Source: Liquorilactobacillus uvarum DSM 19971 (GTDB lineage: Bacteria > Bacillota > Bacilli > Lactobacillales > Lactobacillaceae). From it: a stretch of 64,000 bases of DNA. The stretch spans positions 1 to 64,000 of the forward strand of contig NZ_AZEG01000009.1 of NCBI RefSeq assembly GCF_001434935.1, in the 5' to 3' direction. Both the position numbers and the translations under genes were made by a program. The notes beneath the pieces were generated by a model. It ran no database searches, was not told the origin of the DNA, and was given only the letters and a program-made list of their open reading frames with translations. Each line of letters opens with the position of its first letter. The stretch's first letter is position 1. Below are positions 29,057-37,537 of this stretch, piece after piece.

Positions 29057-29150
29057 TATGTTGTACGAATTAAAATATTTCAACGGTCAATCTTTGACTA
29101 ACAATGAATTACTTACATTCAAAAACTAAATATGTTTTTGACTACAATTT
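29053..29150. repeat. diverged intergenic repeat, copy 3
   Basis: By eye this aligns with 40343-40440 and 53921-54014. Shared blocks are TATGTTGTAC, AATATTTCAACGGTCA, ACAATGAATTACT and AAACTAAATATG ... CAAT. Like those copies it follows directly after a terminator hairpin. Confidence 0.4.
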
Positions 29151-29216
29151 TCTGTTGGTGCTTGGAACTCCCCAATTTCTGATAAACGCTGTTTTTAAGT
29201 AAAGTGAATGAAAAAT

Positions 29217-30569
29217 TTATTCCAATATCTTATTATTTGTCTCTGGTCCGAAAAAGAAGACAACAGCACCAGCGATAATTGCAAAAAGACTTATTAAAAC
29301 AAAAATCATAGTAGGATTAGAAATAGCAATTAACGATGAAACAACGAAAGGCATTCCAACTGTTATCAATTTTGAGATACCGTTAGCGATCCCAGCACCT
29401 CGGAAACGATATTTTGTCGAGAAGAGTTCTGAAACGTAAACTCCTACAACTGATGCCATCAAAATGTAGAAACAGGAGGTAAGCAAGAATCCGAGAAACA
29501 TAACCATTATGGGCTGAGTTTGATGTCCGTACAAGATGCCTAGTATGGCTGCCAAAACAAAAGCAGAAACAATAGTAGGTTTCCTACCTATATGATCAAC
29601 AGCTAATGCACCAATAAATGCTCCGAAAGGCGCTCCCATCAGCATTACAGTAGTAAAGCCCAATGATGAAACGACATTAATTCCTTGTTTGACGAGCAGA
29701 GTGGGTACCCAAGAAGTAAAGGTATATTGGCATACGATAGTTGCAGAGACGGCAAAAGTTGCCACAAAAAGATTCCGAATGAAATGTTTGTCGGAATCGG
29801 CTGAGTTGTGAGCGGCTGATTCTGCTGAAACAGCTACTGCTGGCCGCGCATTTTCAGCTTTCATCTCATCTTCTATACCAGCGATTACTTTTTGGGCATC
29901 TTGATATTTATCATGCGCAATGTACCAACGTGGAGATTCAGGCAAACTGCGTCTGAAGTACCAAAGAATTAAAGCAAGGACACCAGAGATAACGAACATC
30001 GCACGCCAAGAGAAATGAGGAATAATTAATGTGCACAACAACATTGTTATTGGTGCACCGCAATTTGCAACAAAAGAAGTCAAAGCGCACCACTTACCAC
30101 GTGATTTAATGGGTGAGAATTCGTTAATCATTGCATATCCGGTAACAATCTCTGTTCCAAGTCCAATGCTTGAGATCAGTCGGCAGACAATCAAAAAGGG
30201 CATGTTAGGGGCAAAAGAGCCCAGCAAAGTAAATGATCCAAAAATCAGCAAGTTAAGCTGGTAAGCTCTTTTACGTCCAAACAGATCGCCAATTAAACCA
30301 GCAAAGACTGAGCCGAGAAAGAGACCAAAAAAACCAACAGAAAGAAAAGTTGAATTCAAAGAAAGTGTTGACCAGCCATCTTTCAATAAGTAGCTGCTAA
30401 CGCCACTGGCGAGATAAACATCAATTGCATCAAGAAACATTCCAGCTGAGACCAGAGTAAAAATTTTGTAAAATGTTTTAGTTGGCTGGATCTTGTCCAT
30501 TCTAATGTGCAGATCCTGTTTCATAGTTTGGTTAGTGTTGTTTTGGGATAAAGAATTAGTATTGTCCAC
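29217..30569 (-). CDS. MFS transporter at the end of the leu operon
   Basis: A 450-residue, 12-helix major facilitator. The motif GDLFGRKRAYQLN follows helix 2, PESPRWYIAHD ends helix 6 and VDHIGRKPTIVSA sits in the second half, as in the sugar porter and metabolite:H+ symporter families. The cytosolic loop (residues about 225-255) is Ala/Glu-rich. The GTG start lies 15 bases after leuD and AAGGA overlaps the leuD stop, so it is co-transcribed with leuABCD. Its cargo may be a leucine-pathway metabolite; nothing in the sequence proves it. The N terminus has a polar stretch of about 30 residues. Confidence 0.82.
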   Translation of the reverse strand: MDNTNSLSQNNTNQTMKQDLHIRMDKIQPTKTFYKIFTLVSAGMFLDAIDVYLASGVSSYLLKDGWSTLSLNSTFLSVGFFGLFLGSVFAGLIGDLFGRKRAYQLNLLIFGSFTLLGSFAPNMPFLIVCRLISSIGLGTEIVTGYAMINEFSPIKSRGKWCALTSFVANCGAPITMLLCTLIIPHFSWRAMFVISGVLALILWYFRRSLPESPRWYIAHDKYQDAQKVIAGIEDEMKAENARPAVAVSAESAAHNSADSDKHFIRNLFVATFAVSATIVCQYTFTSWVPTLLVKQGINVVSSLGFTTVMLMGAPFGAFIGALAVDHIGRKPTIVSAFVLAAILGILYGHQTQPIMVMFLGFLLTSCFYILMASVVGVYVSELFSTKYRFRGAGIANGISKLITVGMPFVVSSLIAISNPTMIFVLISLFAIIAGAVVFFFGPETNNKILE

Positions 30570-30584
30570 GCATAAGTCACATCC

Positions 30585-31169
30585 TTAAGAAAATGATGGC
30601 ATCGAATTTTCAAATTTGGAAATTTTATCGGAATAATTCAAAGTGATATCGATATCATCCGTGCCATTAATAAATTTTTGTTTCCAAGTTGAATCGATTT
30701 TAAAATTAAATTTTTCACCGTTACATTCTACGAACTGCTGTGGAAGATCAACTGTTATTTTTTCTTCAGGTGAAATAGTAGCAATTTTTTTACGTGCGTC
30801 AAGAGGCAAGATAATCGGAAGGACCCCATTTTTGGTACAGTTCATGAAGAAAATGTCACTGTAACTGCCGGCAATAATAATTTTAAAACCCCAGTCTTTC
30901 AATGCCCACGCAGCATGTTCTCGTGAAGAACCACAACCAAAGTTTTCACCACTGATCAAAACCGTTGCACCTTGTCTTTCAGGATGGTTTAAGATGAAAC
31001 TGGGATCAGGACTGCCATCATCTAAGAAGCGCCAGTCATGAAAAAGATGTTTTCCATAACCGATCTTTAATATATTTTTTAAAAATTGCTTTGGAATGAT
31101 TTGATCGGTGTCAATGTTATTATTCATCAGTGGAATTGTCGTTCCTGTGTGTACTGTGATAGCTTCCAT
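30585..31169 (-). CDS. leuD: 3-isopropylmalate dehydratase small subunit
   Basis: With LeuC it isomerises 2- to 3-isopropylmalate. The swivelling domain motifs are [15 protein letters not shown] near residue 18 and the substrate-specificity loop [21 protein letters not shown] near residue 72. 194 residues, normal. Its ATG follows the leuC stop codon without a gap. Confidence 0.96.
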   Translation of the reverse strand: MEAITVHTGTTIPLMNNNIDTDQIIPKQFLKNILKIGYGKHLFHDWRFLDDGSPDPSFILNHPERQGATVLISGENFGCGSSREHAAWALKDWGFKIIIAGSYSDIFFMNCTKNGVLPIILPLDARKKIATISPEEKITVDLPQQFVECNGEKFNFKIDSTWKQKFINGTDDIDITLNYSDKISKFENSMPSFS

Positions 31170-32555
31170 CTAAATTACCTCTTTCTGTCTAATATCAACA
31201 AAATGTCCGTGAATGCCTGCAGCTGCAACCATTGCGGGGCTTGCCAAGTGTGTCCGTGCGTCTTTTCCTTGACGACCTTCAAAATTCCGATTGGTGGTTG
31301 AAGCACAATGGATACCAGCAGGAATTTTATCGGGATTCATTGCTAAACAGGCTGAGCATCCTGGGTCACGCCACTCACAGCCAGCATCTTTAAAGATTTT
31401 ATCTAGTCCGAGTTTTTCAGCATCGTTTTTGACGGTTCTTGACCCTGGTACAATCCATGCAGTTACGTTTTTAGCGAGATGATGTCCCTTCATAACACGA
31501 GCTGCTTCCTGCAAATCAGCTAAACGTCCATTGGTACAAGAGCCGATAAAGATCCACTGAATTGGAATCGCACTGGCTGCCATGTGTGGTTTGAGTCCCA
31601 TGTAGTCATAAGCACGTTGAAAGTTCATATCTGCAATATCAGGCAGGCTCCCTGATACAGGTACAGACATGGAAGGGTTGGTCCCCCAAGAAACATATGG
31701 TGCCAATTCACTTACATCAAAATCTAAAACTTTGTCATAGTCGGTCGGGTCATCGGTATAGAATTGCTGCCAGTATTCAATGGCTTCGTCCATCTTTTTA
31801 GGAGCATATTTGCGTCCTGTAACATATTCAAAAGTAGTTTGATCTGGCTTCATCATTCCCATTTTGGCGCCACCTTCAATAGCCATATTACAAATAGACA
31901 TTCTATTTTCCATTGAAAGACGGTCCACTGTATCTCCGTAAAACTCAAGCGCGTAACCTGTACCAAAATCAACACCGTAAGTTGCGATCAATGCCATAAT
32001 AATGTCTTTAGCTGAAACTCCCTTCTGCAGGTTTCCGTGCAGATGAATTCCCATTGTCTTAGGTTTTAATTGCCAAATTGCTTGTGTAGCTAAAACATGT
32101 TCAACTTCAGAAGTTCCAATTCCAAAGGCAATTGAACCAAAAGCACCATGTGTTGCTGTATGTGAATCACCACAGACAACAGTTTGTCCAGGTTGAGTTA
32201 AGCCTAACTGCGGTCCAATGACATGAACAATGCCTTGCTCCTCAGAGCCTATTTCTGCCAAACGAATTCCGAATTCATCGCAGTTCTTTTTGAGTGTTTC
32301 AATCTGTTTAAGCGAAATAGCATCCTTGATATTGAAAATATCTTTAGTAGGAACATTATGGTCCATCGTTGCAAAGGTTCTTTCGGGACGGCGGACATGG
32401 CGATGGTTCACACGTAATCCTTCAAATGCCTGCGGGGAGGTGACTTCATGCACTAAGTGCAAATCAATATAAATCAATTGAGGTTCTCCTGGTTTACCTG
32501 CGATAACGTGTTTTTCCCAGAGTTTATCAAATAATGTCTTTCCCATTTTGTTCAT
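31170..32555 (-). CDS. leuC: 3-isopropylmalate dehydratase large subunit
   Basis: Aconitase-family iron-sulfur subunit. Cluster cysteines are in FIGSCTNGR (about residue 345) and [16 protein letters not shown] (about 405). [21 protein letters not shown] is typical. 461 residues. Overlaps leuB by 4 bases. The ATG at 32546 also lies at a workable distance from GAAAGG, so the start may be three codons later. Confidence 0.97.
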   Translation of the reverse strand: MNKMGKTLFDKLWEKHVIAGKPGEPQLIYIDLHLVHEVTSPQAFEGLRVNHRHVRRPERTFATMDHNVPTKDIFNIKDAISLKQIETLKKNCDEFGIRLAEIGSEEQGIVHVIGPQLGLTQPGQTVVCGDSHTATHGAFGSIAFGIGTSEVEHVLATQAIWQLKPKTMGIHLHGNLQKGVSAKDIIMALIATYGVDFGTGYALEFYGDTVDRLSMENRMSICNMAIEGGAKMGMMKPDQTTFEYVTGRKYAPKKMDEAIEYWQQFYTDDPTDYDKVLDFDVSELAPYVSWGTNPSMSVPVSGSLPDIADMNFQRAYDYMGLKPHMAASAIPIQWIFIGSCTNGRLADLQEAARVMKGHHLAKNVTAWIVPGSRTVKNDAEKLGLDKIFKDAGCEWRDPGCSACLAMNPDKIPAGIHCASTTNRNFEGRQGKDARTHLASPAMVAAAGIHGHFVDIRQKEVI

Positions 32556-33601
32556 CCTTTCAGATTCTTTACAATATTAGCTGTAACTTCTTGTGTTGTA
32601 GCTGTTCCACCTATATCAGGAGTAGTGATCTCGTCTTCAATCGTCTTTTGAACGGCTTTTGCTATTTTATCAGCCAGATAATCTTCATTGAATGATTCAC
32701 GTAGCATCATTTCAATACTTTGAATCATTGAAATCGGATCAGCAATACCCTTGCCAGCGATGTCTGGAGCAGATCCATGAATTGGTTCATACAAGTTGGG
32801 TCCAGTTGTGCCAGCACTCATTGAAGGAATTGTTCCTAGTGAACCTGTCAGAACTGAAGCTTCATCACTTAGAATATCACCAAATAAATTAGCGGTAATC
32901 AGAACATCGAAAGAGGTAGGCTGCGTAATGATCTTCATAGCAGCAGCGTCAACGTAAGAATAGTCAACTGTTACTTCAGGATAATCCTGCTTAATTTCTT
33001 CTGTAACTTGACGCCAAAGTTTCGAAGTTGCAAGGACATTTGCTTTATCAACAACAGTCACGTGTTTTTTCCGTCGCATACTCATGTCGAAGCCAATTTT
33101 TAAAATACGTTTAATTTCTTGTACGGTATAGGTTGAAGTGTCGAGTGCATCTTGCGGATGCTGTTCTCGAGGTGTTCCAAAGTAAATACCGCTGGTTAAT
33201 TCACGGACGATTACAAAATCAGTATTGTTAAGTACTTCTTGTTTTACAGGAGAAAAACGTGATAGGTTAGGATCAATTTTTGTGGGGCGAATGTTTGAAA
33301 AAAGCCCCAACTTGTTCCGAATCTCTAAAAGTCCCTTTTCTGGGCGCTTGCTGGCATTATCCCACTTAGGACCACCAATAGCGCTCAATAACACTGCGTC
33401 TGCTTCCTCACAACCAGCAACAGTTTGTTGTGGTAACGGATCGCCACATTTATCGATGGCTTCACCTCCAAAAGGATAATCAATTGTTTCATATTGAAAA
33501 TTTGAGTTTGCACTGGCTGCTTCTAAGACCGTTAAACCAGCTTCCATTATTTCTGGTCCAATGTAGTCTCCACGAAGGACTGCTATTACTTTTTTTGGCA
33601 T
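32552..33601 (-). CDS. leuB: 3-isopropylmalate dehydrogenase
   Basis: Oxidatively decarboxylates 3-isopropylmalate with NAD+. Substrate-binding Arg residues lie in [21 protein letters not shown] and [11 protein letters not shown]; metal Asp residues in YVDAAAM and [14 protein letters not shown]; the NAD site follows in [21 protein letters not shown] 33601 has AAAGG 8 bases upstream, better than the in-frame GTG at 33610. 349 residues. Note [10 protein letters not shown] in place of the usual LPGDGIGPEI near the N terminus. Confidence 0.97.
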   Translation of the reverse strand: MPKKVIAVLRGDYIGPEIMEAGLTVLEAASANSNFQYETIDYPFGGEAIDKCGDPLPQQTVAGCEEADAVLLSAIGGPKWDNASKRPEKGLLEIRNKLGLFSNIRPTKIDPNLSRFSPVKQEVLNNTDFVIVRELTSGIYFGTPREQHPQDALDTSTYTVQEIKRILKIGFDMSMRRKKHVTVVDKANVLATSKLWRQVTEEIKQDYPEVTVDYSYVDAAAMKIITQPTSFDVLITANLFGDILSDEASVLTGSLGTIPSMSAGTTGPNLYEPIHGSAPDIAGKGIADPISMIQSIEMMLRESFNEDYLADKIAKAVQKTIEDEITTPDIGGTATTQEVTANIVKNLKG

Positions 33602-33626
33602 TGCGAACACCTTTCTGGATAAAAAT

Positions 33627-34787
33627 TTATTGTGTTACCTTGCTTCTTTTTATAATTTGTTCTAAGTCTGCATCAGAGACCAGCTGCTGATTGTCAGCGA
33701 CTGCTTTGAAAATAGGAAAAATACGACGCATGTCTTCCTTAGTTACCTGATACCCCATTTCATTTAATTTGACAGCTACAGCATGGGAACCGGATAATTT
33801 TCCTAATGGAATTGATGCATGAGCTATACCCACGGTTTGAGGAGTTAAAATTTCGTACGTAGCATGATTCTTTAAGAAACCATCTTGGTGAATACCAGAT
33901 TCATGCGAATATGCATTTGAACCGATAATAGCTTTGTTGCTAGGAATAGGCATCTTTGTCTTTTGGCTAACCATAGTAGCTGTCTTAAATGTTTGTTTAA
34001 GATCAATATTGTTTTCTGCGTCATAATAATCTTTGCGGACATACATTGCTGCTGCAACTTCTTCCAAAGCAGTGTTTCCGGCACGTTCGCCGATACCATT
34101 AACAGTACCTTCGATCCTTGTTGCACCGTGTTTGATTGAAGCTAATGCATTGGCTGTTGCCATACCTAAATCATTGTGACAGTGAACAGAAAAAATAACA
34201 TCATCAAATTCTGGGATATTTTCACGCATATAGTCAAACATGGCAGCAAATTCATGTGGATTTGTATAGCCTGTTGTGTCAGGTATATTGATGACTGTTG
34301 CACCTGCATGAATAGCAGTTCTGATTGCTCTCACCAAGAAATCCCATTCAGTTCTAGTTGCATCTTCCGGTGAGAACTCAACATTAGTGAAACTCTTTTT
34401 TGCATAGCTGACAAAATGTTTAATTGACTCGATCACCTCATCTTGACTCATATGCAATTTTGCTTGACGATGAATCGGACTTGTCGCAATAAAGACGTGA
34501 ATCTGACCAGTAGGTGCATCCTTTAAAGCTGCAGAAACCGCGTCAATATCTTTTTTGACACAGCGTGCTATACCAACAACATTTGTTTTCTTTATTTCTT
34601 TTCCGATGCGCTCAACTGCTTCAAAATCATTTTTTGAAGCAACAGGGAAACCTGCTTCGATTACATCTACTCCCCAAGCTTCAAACTGATGAGCCAATTC
34701 GACTTTGTCATCAATAGAAAAATTAACACCAATTGTTTGCTCGCCATCACGTAAAGTTGTATCGAAAAATTGAATTTTTTTTGTCAT
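33627..34787 (-). CDS. leuA: 2-isopropylmalate synthase, short form lacking the regulatory domain
   Basis: Condenses 2-ketoisovalerate with acetyl-CoA. The DRE-TIM barrel is complete: FFDTTLRDGEQTIGVNFS, HVFIATSPIHRQAKL, VNIPDTTGYTNP, SVHCHNDLGMATANALA and NGIGERAGNTALEEVA, then the SHESGIHQDGFLK subdomain. The protein ends at residue 386, where normal LeuA has about 130 more residues forming the leucine-binding allosteric domain. Only 25 bases separate it from leuB, so the domain is deleted, not frameshifted. Control would then rest on the leader attenuator. GGAGG precedes the ATG. Homocitrate-type chemistry is an alternative, but leuBCD context argues against it. Confidence 0.92.
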   Translation of the reverse strand: MTKKIQFFDTTLRDGEQTIGVNFSIDDKVELAHQFEAWGVDVIEAGFPVASKNDFEAVERIGKEIKKTNVVGIARCVKKDIDAVSAALKDAPTGQIHVFIATSPIHRQAKLHMSQDEVIESIKHFVSYAKKSFTNVEFSPEDATRTEWDFLVRAIRTAIHAGATVINIPDTTGYTNPHEFAAMFDYMRENIPEFDDVIFSVHCHNDLGMATANALASIKHGATRIEGTVNGIGERAGNTALEEVAAAMYVRKDYYDAENNIDLKQTFKTATMVSQKTKMPIPSNKAIIGSNAYSHESGIHQDGFLKNHATYEILTPQTVGIAHASIPLGKLSGSHAVAVKLNEMGYQVTKEDMRRIFPIFKAVADNQQLVSDADLEQIIKRSKVTQ

Positions 34788-34836
34788 AAGAATAACCTCC
34801 TAATTATTTTGCAATTATCTACACGGTATTTTTTTA

Positions 34837-34871
34837 TAAAAAAAACGCCTCATTCATTAAGAATGAGACGC
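34837..34871 (-). terminator. leu leader terminator (attenuator)
   Basis: On the minus strand GCGTCTCATTC pairs with GAATGAGGCGT around a 5-base loop, followed by eight T. A GGGAATGGGG segment upstream (about 34890-34900) can pair with CTCATTC and act as antiterminator. Confidence 0.85.
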
Positions 34872-35020
34872 TAACCATCTTTGGTTCGAGCCCCATTCCC
34901 ATAACGCTAAATAGGACTCGACATATTCGTCTGAGTCCTCCGTCATAGTAGTAGGGCGAATTCAATTGTTGTAGTTACATTGTATTCGAAAACCATGTCG
35001 AGGACTCCTTTCTTTATTTG
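34872..35020 (-). promoter_or_regulatory. leu operon attenuator leader
   Basis: The transcript contains the leader ORF (34943-34996). Just after its stop, GAGGACTC can pair either with GAGTCCTC, which overlaps the leader ribosome binding site, or with GAGTCCT further on. A small AACCA/TGGTT hairpin and the terminator follow. This is the standard layout of ribosome-mediated attenuation, known for the leu-ilv operon of Lactococcus lactis. Confidence 0.75.
34943..34996 (-). CDS. leuL: leucine leader peptide
   Basis: A 17-codon ORF, MVFEYNVTTTIEFALLL, ending in three CTA leucine codons (34946-34954) and TGA. AAAGGAG lies 8 bases before the ATG and a consensus promoter about 30 bases further up. 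Stalling at CTA codons when Leu-tRNA is short would favour the antiterminator and allow leuABCD transcription. Confidence 0.85.
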   Translation of the reverse strand: MVFEYNVTTTIEFALLL

Positions 35021-35026
35021 ACTATT

Positions 35027-35055
35027 AATTTAACGTATTTCTAATACTATGTCAA
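35027..35055 (-). promoter_or_regulatory. leu operon promoter
   Basis: On the minus strand TTGACA (35050-35055), a 17-base spacer and TAAATT (35027-35032). Confidence 0.8.
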
Positions 35056-35140
35056 TTACTTTTTTATAATTTTTTATAATTGCCTCAGTTTACTAATTGA
35101 TATTTTTTAAAAATTCCAGTTATAACAGTGTTTACAGCCA

Positions 35141-35192
35141 TTGACGCTTAAAAAGACTTAAATATACTTTTAAATGTTTACAAACGCTTACA
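35141..35192 (+). promoter_or_regulatory. upstream promoter and cre-like site, nagB side
   Basis: TTGACG (35141-35146), 16-base spacer, TATACT (35163-35168). TACAAACGCTTACA at 35179-35192 matches the CcpA cre consensus at 12 of 14 positions and covers the region just past the start point, a place for glucose repression. It reads toward nagB. Confidence 0.45.
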
Positions 35193-35263
35193 AAGATGAT
35201 AGAATTATTTATGTGGAAAATGTGTTTCTAGTTATTGTTCTTGAAATAGGCAAGCTTTTTTAC

Positions 35264-35308
35264 TTGCAGATTTGGTATAGCCCAATTATAATGGGACTAT
35301 ACCAATTA
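35264..35308 (+). promoter_or_regulatory. nagB promoter with two NagR-type operators
   Basis: TTGCAG (35264-35269), 17-base spacer, TATAAT (35287-35292). TTGGTATAGCCCAATT (35272-35287) fills the spacer and TGGGACTATACCAATT (35293-35308) follows the -10. Both resemble the operator of the GntR-family regulators NagR/YvoA (ATTGGTATAGACCAAT type). A regulator bound here would block the polymerase until GlcN-6-P or GlcNAc-6-P appears. The regulator gene is not in the window. Confidence 0.75.
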
Positions 35309-35324
35309 TTGGAGGTAAAGTATT

Positions 35325-36035
35325 ATGAAAATTATTGTTGTCAAAGACGACAAGCAGGGTGGTCAGGCTGCTTGTGAGTTGTTTAAGAAGGAACTGGAAC
35401 AAAAAAATGATGCAGTTTTTGGATTAGCAACTGGAAGCACGCCAATAAGCACTTATGAAGCACTTGTGCACAGTAATTTGGATTTTAATAACAGCATTTC
35501 CGTTAATTTAGATGAGTATGTTGGGTTGAGTTCAGATCATCCGCAAAGCTATAACTATTATATGCAGGAACACTTATTTAGATACAAGCCGTTTCGAGAA
35601 TCCTATTTGCCTAACGGAGGAGCTACAGATGAAGAAAGGGAAATCAGCAGATATAATGCTATTCTTGAAAAAAATCCGATTGATCTTCAATTGTTAGGAA
35701 TTGGTAGGAATGGACATATTGGTTTTAATGAACCAGGAACAGACTTTGATTTGAAAACCCACAAAGTGGAACTTACCGAATCAACAATTGCTGCGAATGC
35801 CCGTTTTTTTAATAATAGTCAGGATGTTCCGCGTTATGCATATTCGATGGGAATAGGCTCTATCTTGAAATCTAAGAAAATTATTTTAGAGGCCTTCGGA
35901 AATTCAAAAGCGGAAGCGATTAAGAATATGATTGAAGGCCCTGTGACACAAGAGTGCCCAGCAAGTGTTTTGCAACGGCATCCAAATGTGACGGTCATTT
36001 TAGATGAAGAAGCTGCACAGAAATTAAAAAAATAG
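35325..36035 (+). CDS. nagB: glucosamine-6-phosphate deaminase
   Basis: Converts glucosamine-6-phosphate to fructose-6-phosphate and ammonia. Motifs: [52 protein letters not shown] with the catalytic Asp/His/Glu set. 236 residues, the short Gram-positive form. GGAGG lies 9 bases before the ATG. It stands alone behind a NagR-type operator, opposed in flux to GlmU-bound amino-sugar synthesis. Confidence 0.96.
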   Translation: MKIIVVKDDKQGGQAACELFKKELEQKNDAVFGLATGSTPISTYEALVHSNLDFNNSISVNLDEYVGLSSDHPQSYNYYMQEHLFRYKPFRESYLPNGGATDEEREISRYNAILEKNPIDLQLLGIGRNGHIGFNEPGTDFDLKTHKVELTESTIAANARFFNNSQDVPRYAYSMGIGSILKSKKIILEAFGNSKAEAIKNMIEGPVTQECPASVLQRHPNVTVILDEEAAQKLKK

Positions 36036-36063
36036 CCAAATAAAGTTTTTTTGGCTAGAGTCT

Positions 36064-36177
36064 AATATGGCCCAAAAGCCAGTAGCTTGTGTTCGAACAA
36101 AAAATAAAAGGAATAATGCATTCTCCTAACCCCTTTGAAAGTTCAGAGCATAAGTATACTGCCTTTTGGGCCATATT
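36064..36177. repeat. 114-base inverted-repeat element between nagB and mleR
   Basis: Ends are ATATGGCCCAAAAGCCAGTA and TACTGCCTTTTGGGCCATAT, a nearly perfect 20-bp inverted repeat. Pairing continues inward (CTTGTG with CATAAG), and a GGAAT/ATTCTCC hairpin sits in the centre. It could be a small non-autonomous (MITE-like) remnant or a folded RNA. The nagB stop itself lies in a TAGCCAAA/TTTGGCTA hairpin (36033-36057) just before it. No target duplication was evident. Confidence 0.55.
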
Positions 36178-36267
36178 GCTGTTTTAAAGGTTACCAAACT
36201 AGATATTAGCTAATTAATAATTATCTATAGTTAAAACTAGTCTATATTTGTAATTCGTTGCTAGTAT

Positions 36268-37173
36268 TTAAAAGCTTTCGCCTTTTGAAAGGGAATTTAA
36301 ACTTTGAGTTAGCTGCTCAATAAGCTTTTTTTTGGACGGGGATAGTAATTTTGATTGCCGAAAGACTAGAGAAATCAAAAATTCTGGTTGAAATGAATCC
36401 GTCAAGTCAAGACTAATTATTCCATCTTGCGGAGTAATTGCTGTTTCTGTTAAGAAACCAATGCCGATATTTTCGTGAATCATATTTTTGAGCAATGCAA
36501 TATCCCCTGTTTTATATATAATTTGCGGATCAATTCGTGAGATTTTGTTTAACGCACCAAAAGCAGTAGGATGAACAAAATCTTCAGTTTGCATAATGAA
36601 TTTCTCGTTACGAAGATCGCGAAATGCAATTTTTTTCAATGAGGCTAAATGCGATTGAGGACTGACAATTATTTTAAAATGATGTTTTGCCAAAAGTGTT
36701 GCACTTAGCTCGGCACTATCAAGCGAATGTGTAGAACCTAGCAAGGCGATATCGAGTTTTCCGCTTTCTAGAGCTGCTAACAACTCACTGGAGCCTGCTT
36801 CTGTAACCAGTAACTGATCGAGCAGATTGGCTTCAACTAACCGAGATGCTGCTTTGGGGAAAAAATAATTTCCGATGATTGGCGGAAGGCCAAAACGGAT
36901 TTGTTCAGTTTTCAATGATGCCATGTCAAGGTTGGTCAATGCTGCTTCGGCAATTATGCGATGTGCATGCTTCAAAAGCTGTTGTCCGCTGGAAGTAAGC
37001 AAGACTGACTGATGCGACTGATCTCGGTAAAGTAAGACTGTATCGAATTCATTTTCTAGTCGTTTGATGGCCATGGTAATCGCTGGTTGGCTGACTGAAA
37101 AATAGTCAGCCACAGCAGTGAAATTTTTTAGAGATACTAGCTTGGAAAAGTAAGTTAAATCGCGAATTTTCAT
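36268..37173 (-). CDS. mleR: LysR-type regulator of the malolactic genes (MleR)
   Basis: A 301-residue LysR protein: N-terminal winged helix (MKIRDLTYFSKLVSLKNFTAVADYFSVSQPAITMAIKRLE) and a substrate-binding-like effector domain from about residue 85. Divergent from mleS and mleP, the typical place of MleR, which activates them with malate in Lactococcus and Oenococcus relatives. AGGAGG lies 5 bases before the ATG at 37173; a further in-frame start at 37218 has none. Confidence 0.9.
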   Translation of the reverse strand: MKIRDLTYFSKLVSLKNFTAVADYFSVSQPAITMAIKRLENEFDTVLLYRDQSHQSVLLTSSGQQLLKHAHRIIAEAALTNLDMASLKTEQIRFGLPPIIGNYFFPKAASRLVEANLLDQLLVTEAGSSELLAALESGKLDIALLGSTHSLDSAELSATLLAKHHFKIIVSPQSHLASLKKIAFRDLRNEKFIMQTEDFVHPTAFGALNKISRIDPQIIYKTGDIALLKNMIHENIGIGFLTETAITPQDGIISLDLTDSFQPEFLISLVFRQSKLLSPSKKKLIEQLTQSLNSLSKGESF

Positions 37174-37219
37174 AAAAACCTCCTGAGAACTTAAGAGCAA
37201 TGGAGTAATAAAAATCAAG

Positions 37220-37257
37220 AACGCATAACAGAAAATTTTTCTGTTATGCGTTTTTTT
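37220..37257 (+). terminator. plus-strand terminator upstream of mleS
   Basis: AACGCATAACAGAAAA pairs with TTTTCTGTTATGCGTT and is followed by a T run on the plus strand. No plus-strand gene ends here, which is unexpected. Confidence 0.75.
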
Positions 37258-37464
37258 GCTTAGAGAAAGCAGTGTATGGATCGAGGCTTAAGACATAATT
37301 TAAAATTTCATCTTAAGTTGCTCCAGAGATTAATCTTTTTGTTTGAATATGAATTATTTATAAAAATTTAAGTGTGTTTGTCATTATTATTAAAATTCAA
37401 AGATTTTTGTTTTCTGACACTTCTCCGTCACTCTTATAAATTTAGTTTATCACAACTGCATAGT

Positions 37465-37494
37465 TTGACTATAGTTTTTTTGAAATGCTATGCT
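37465..37494 (+). promoter_or_regulatory. mleS promoter
   Basis: TTGACT (37465-37470), 18-base spacer, TATGCT (37489-37494), 43 bases before the ATG. Confidence 0.65.
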
Positions 37495-37537
37495 TTCACA
37501 GCAATTAATTGAATTTATAAATAAAGGGGATTTTTTG

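Larger units (their letters stand above)
28876..29216. other. GNAT-MFS intergenic region
   Basis: Contains the palindromic terminator 29021-29056 and copy 3 of the intergenic repeat (about 29053-29150). The remainder is AT-rich without genes. Confidence 0.6.
37174..37537. other. mleR-mleS divergent regulatory region
   Basis: Contains a plus-strand terminator-like hairpin (37220-37257) and the mleS promoter (37465-37494). An AT-rich stretch 37270-37440 should contain MleR binding sites, but no single inverted repeat could be chosen with confidence. Confidence 0.55.

Noticed and set aside
35174-35377. 67-codon ORF upstream of and overlapping nagB
   Set aside because: It runs through the NagR-type promoter and into nagB in another frame; no ribosome binding site.
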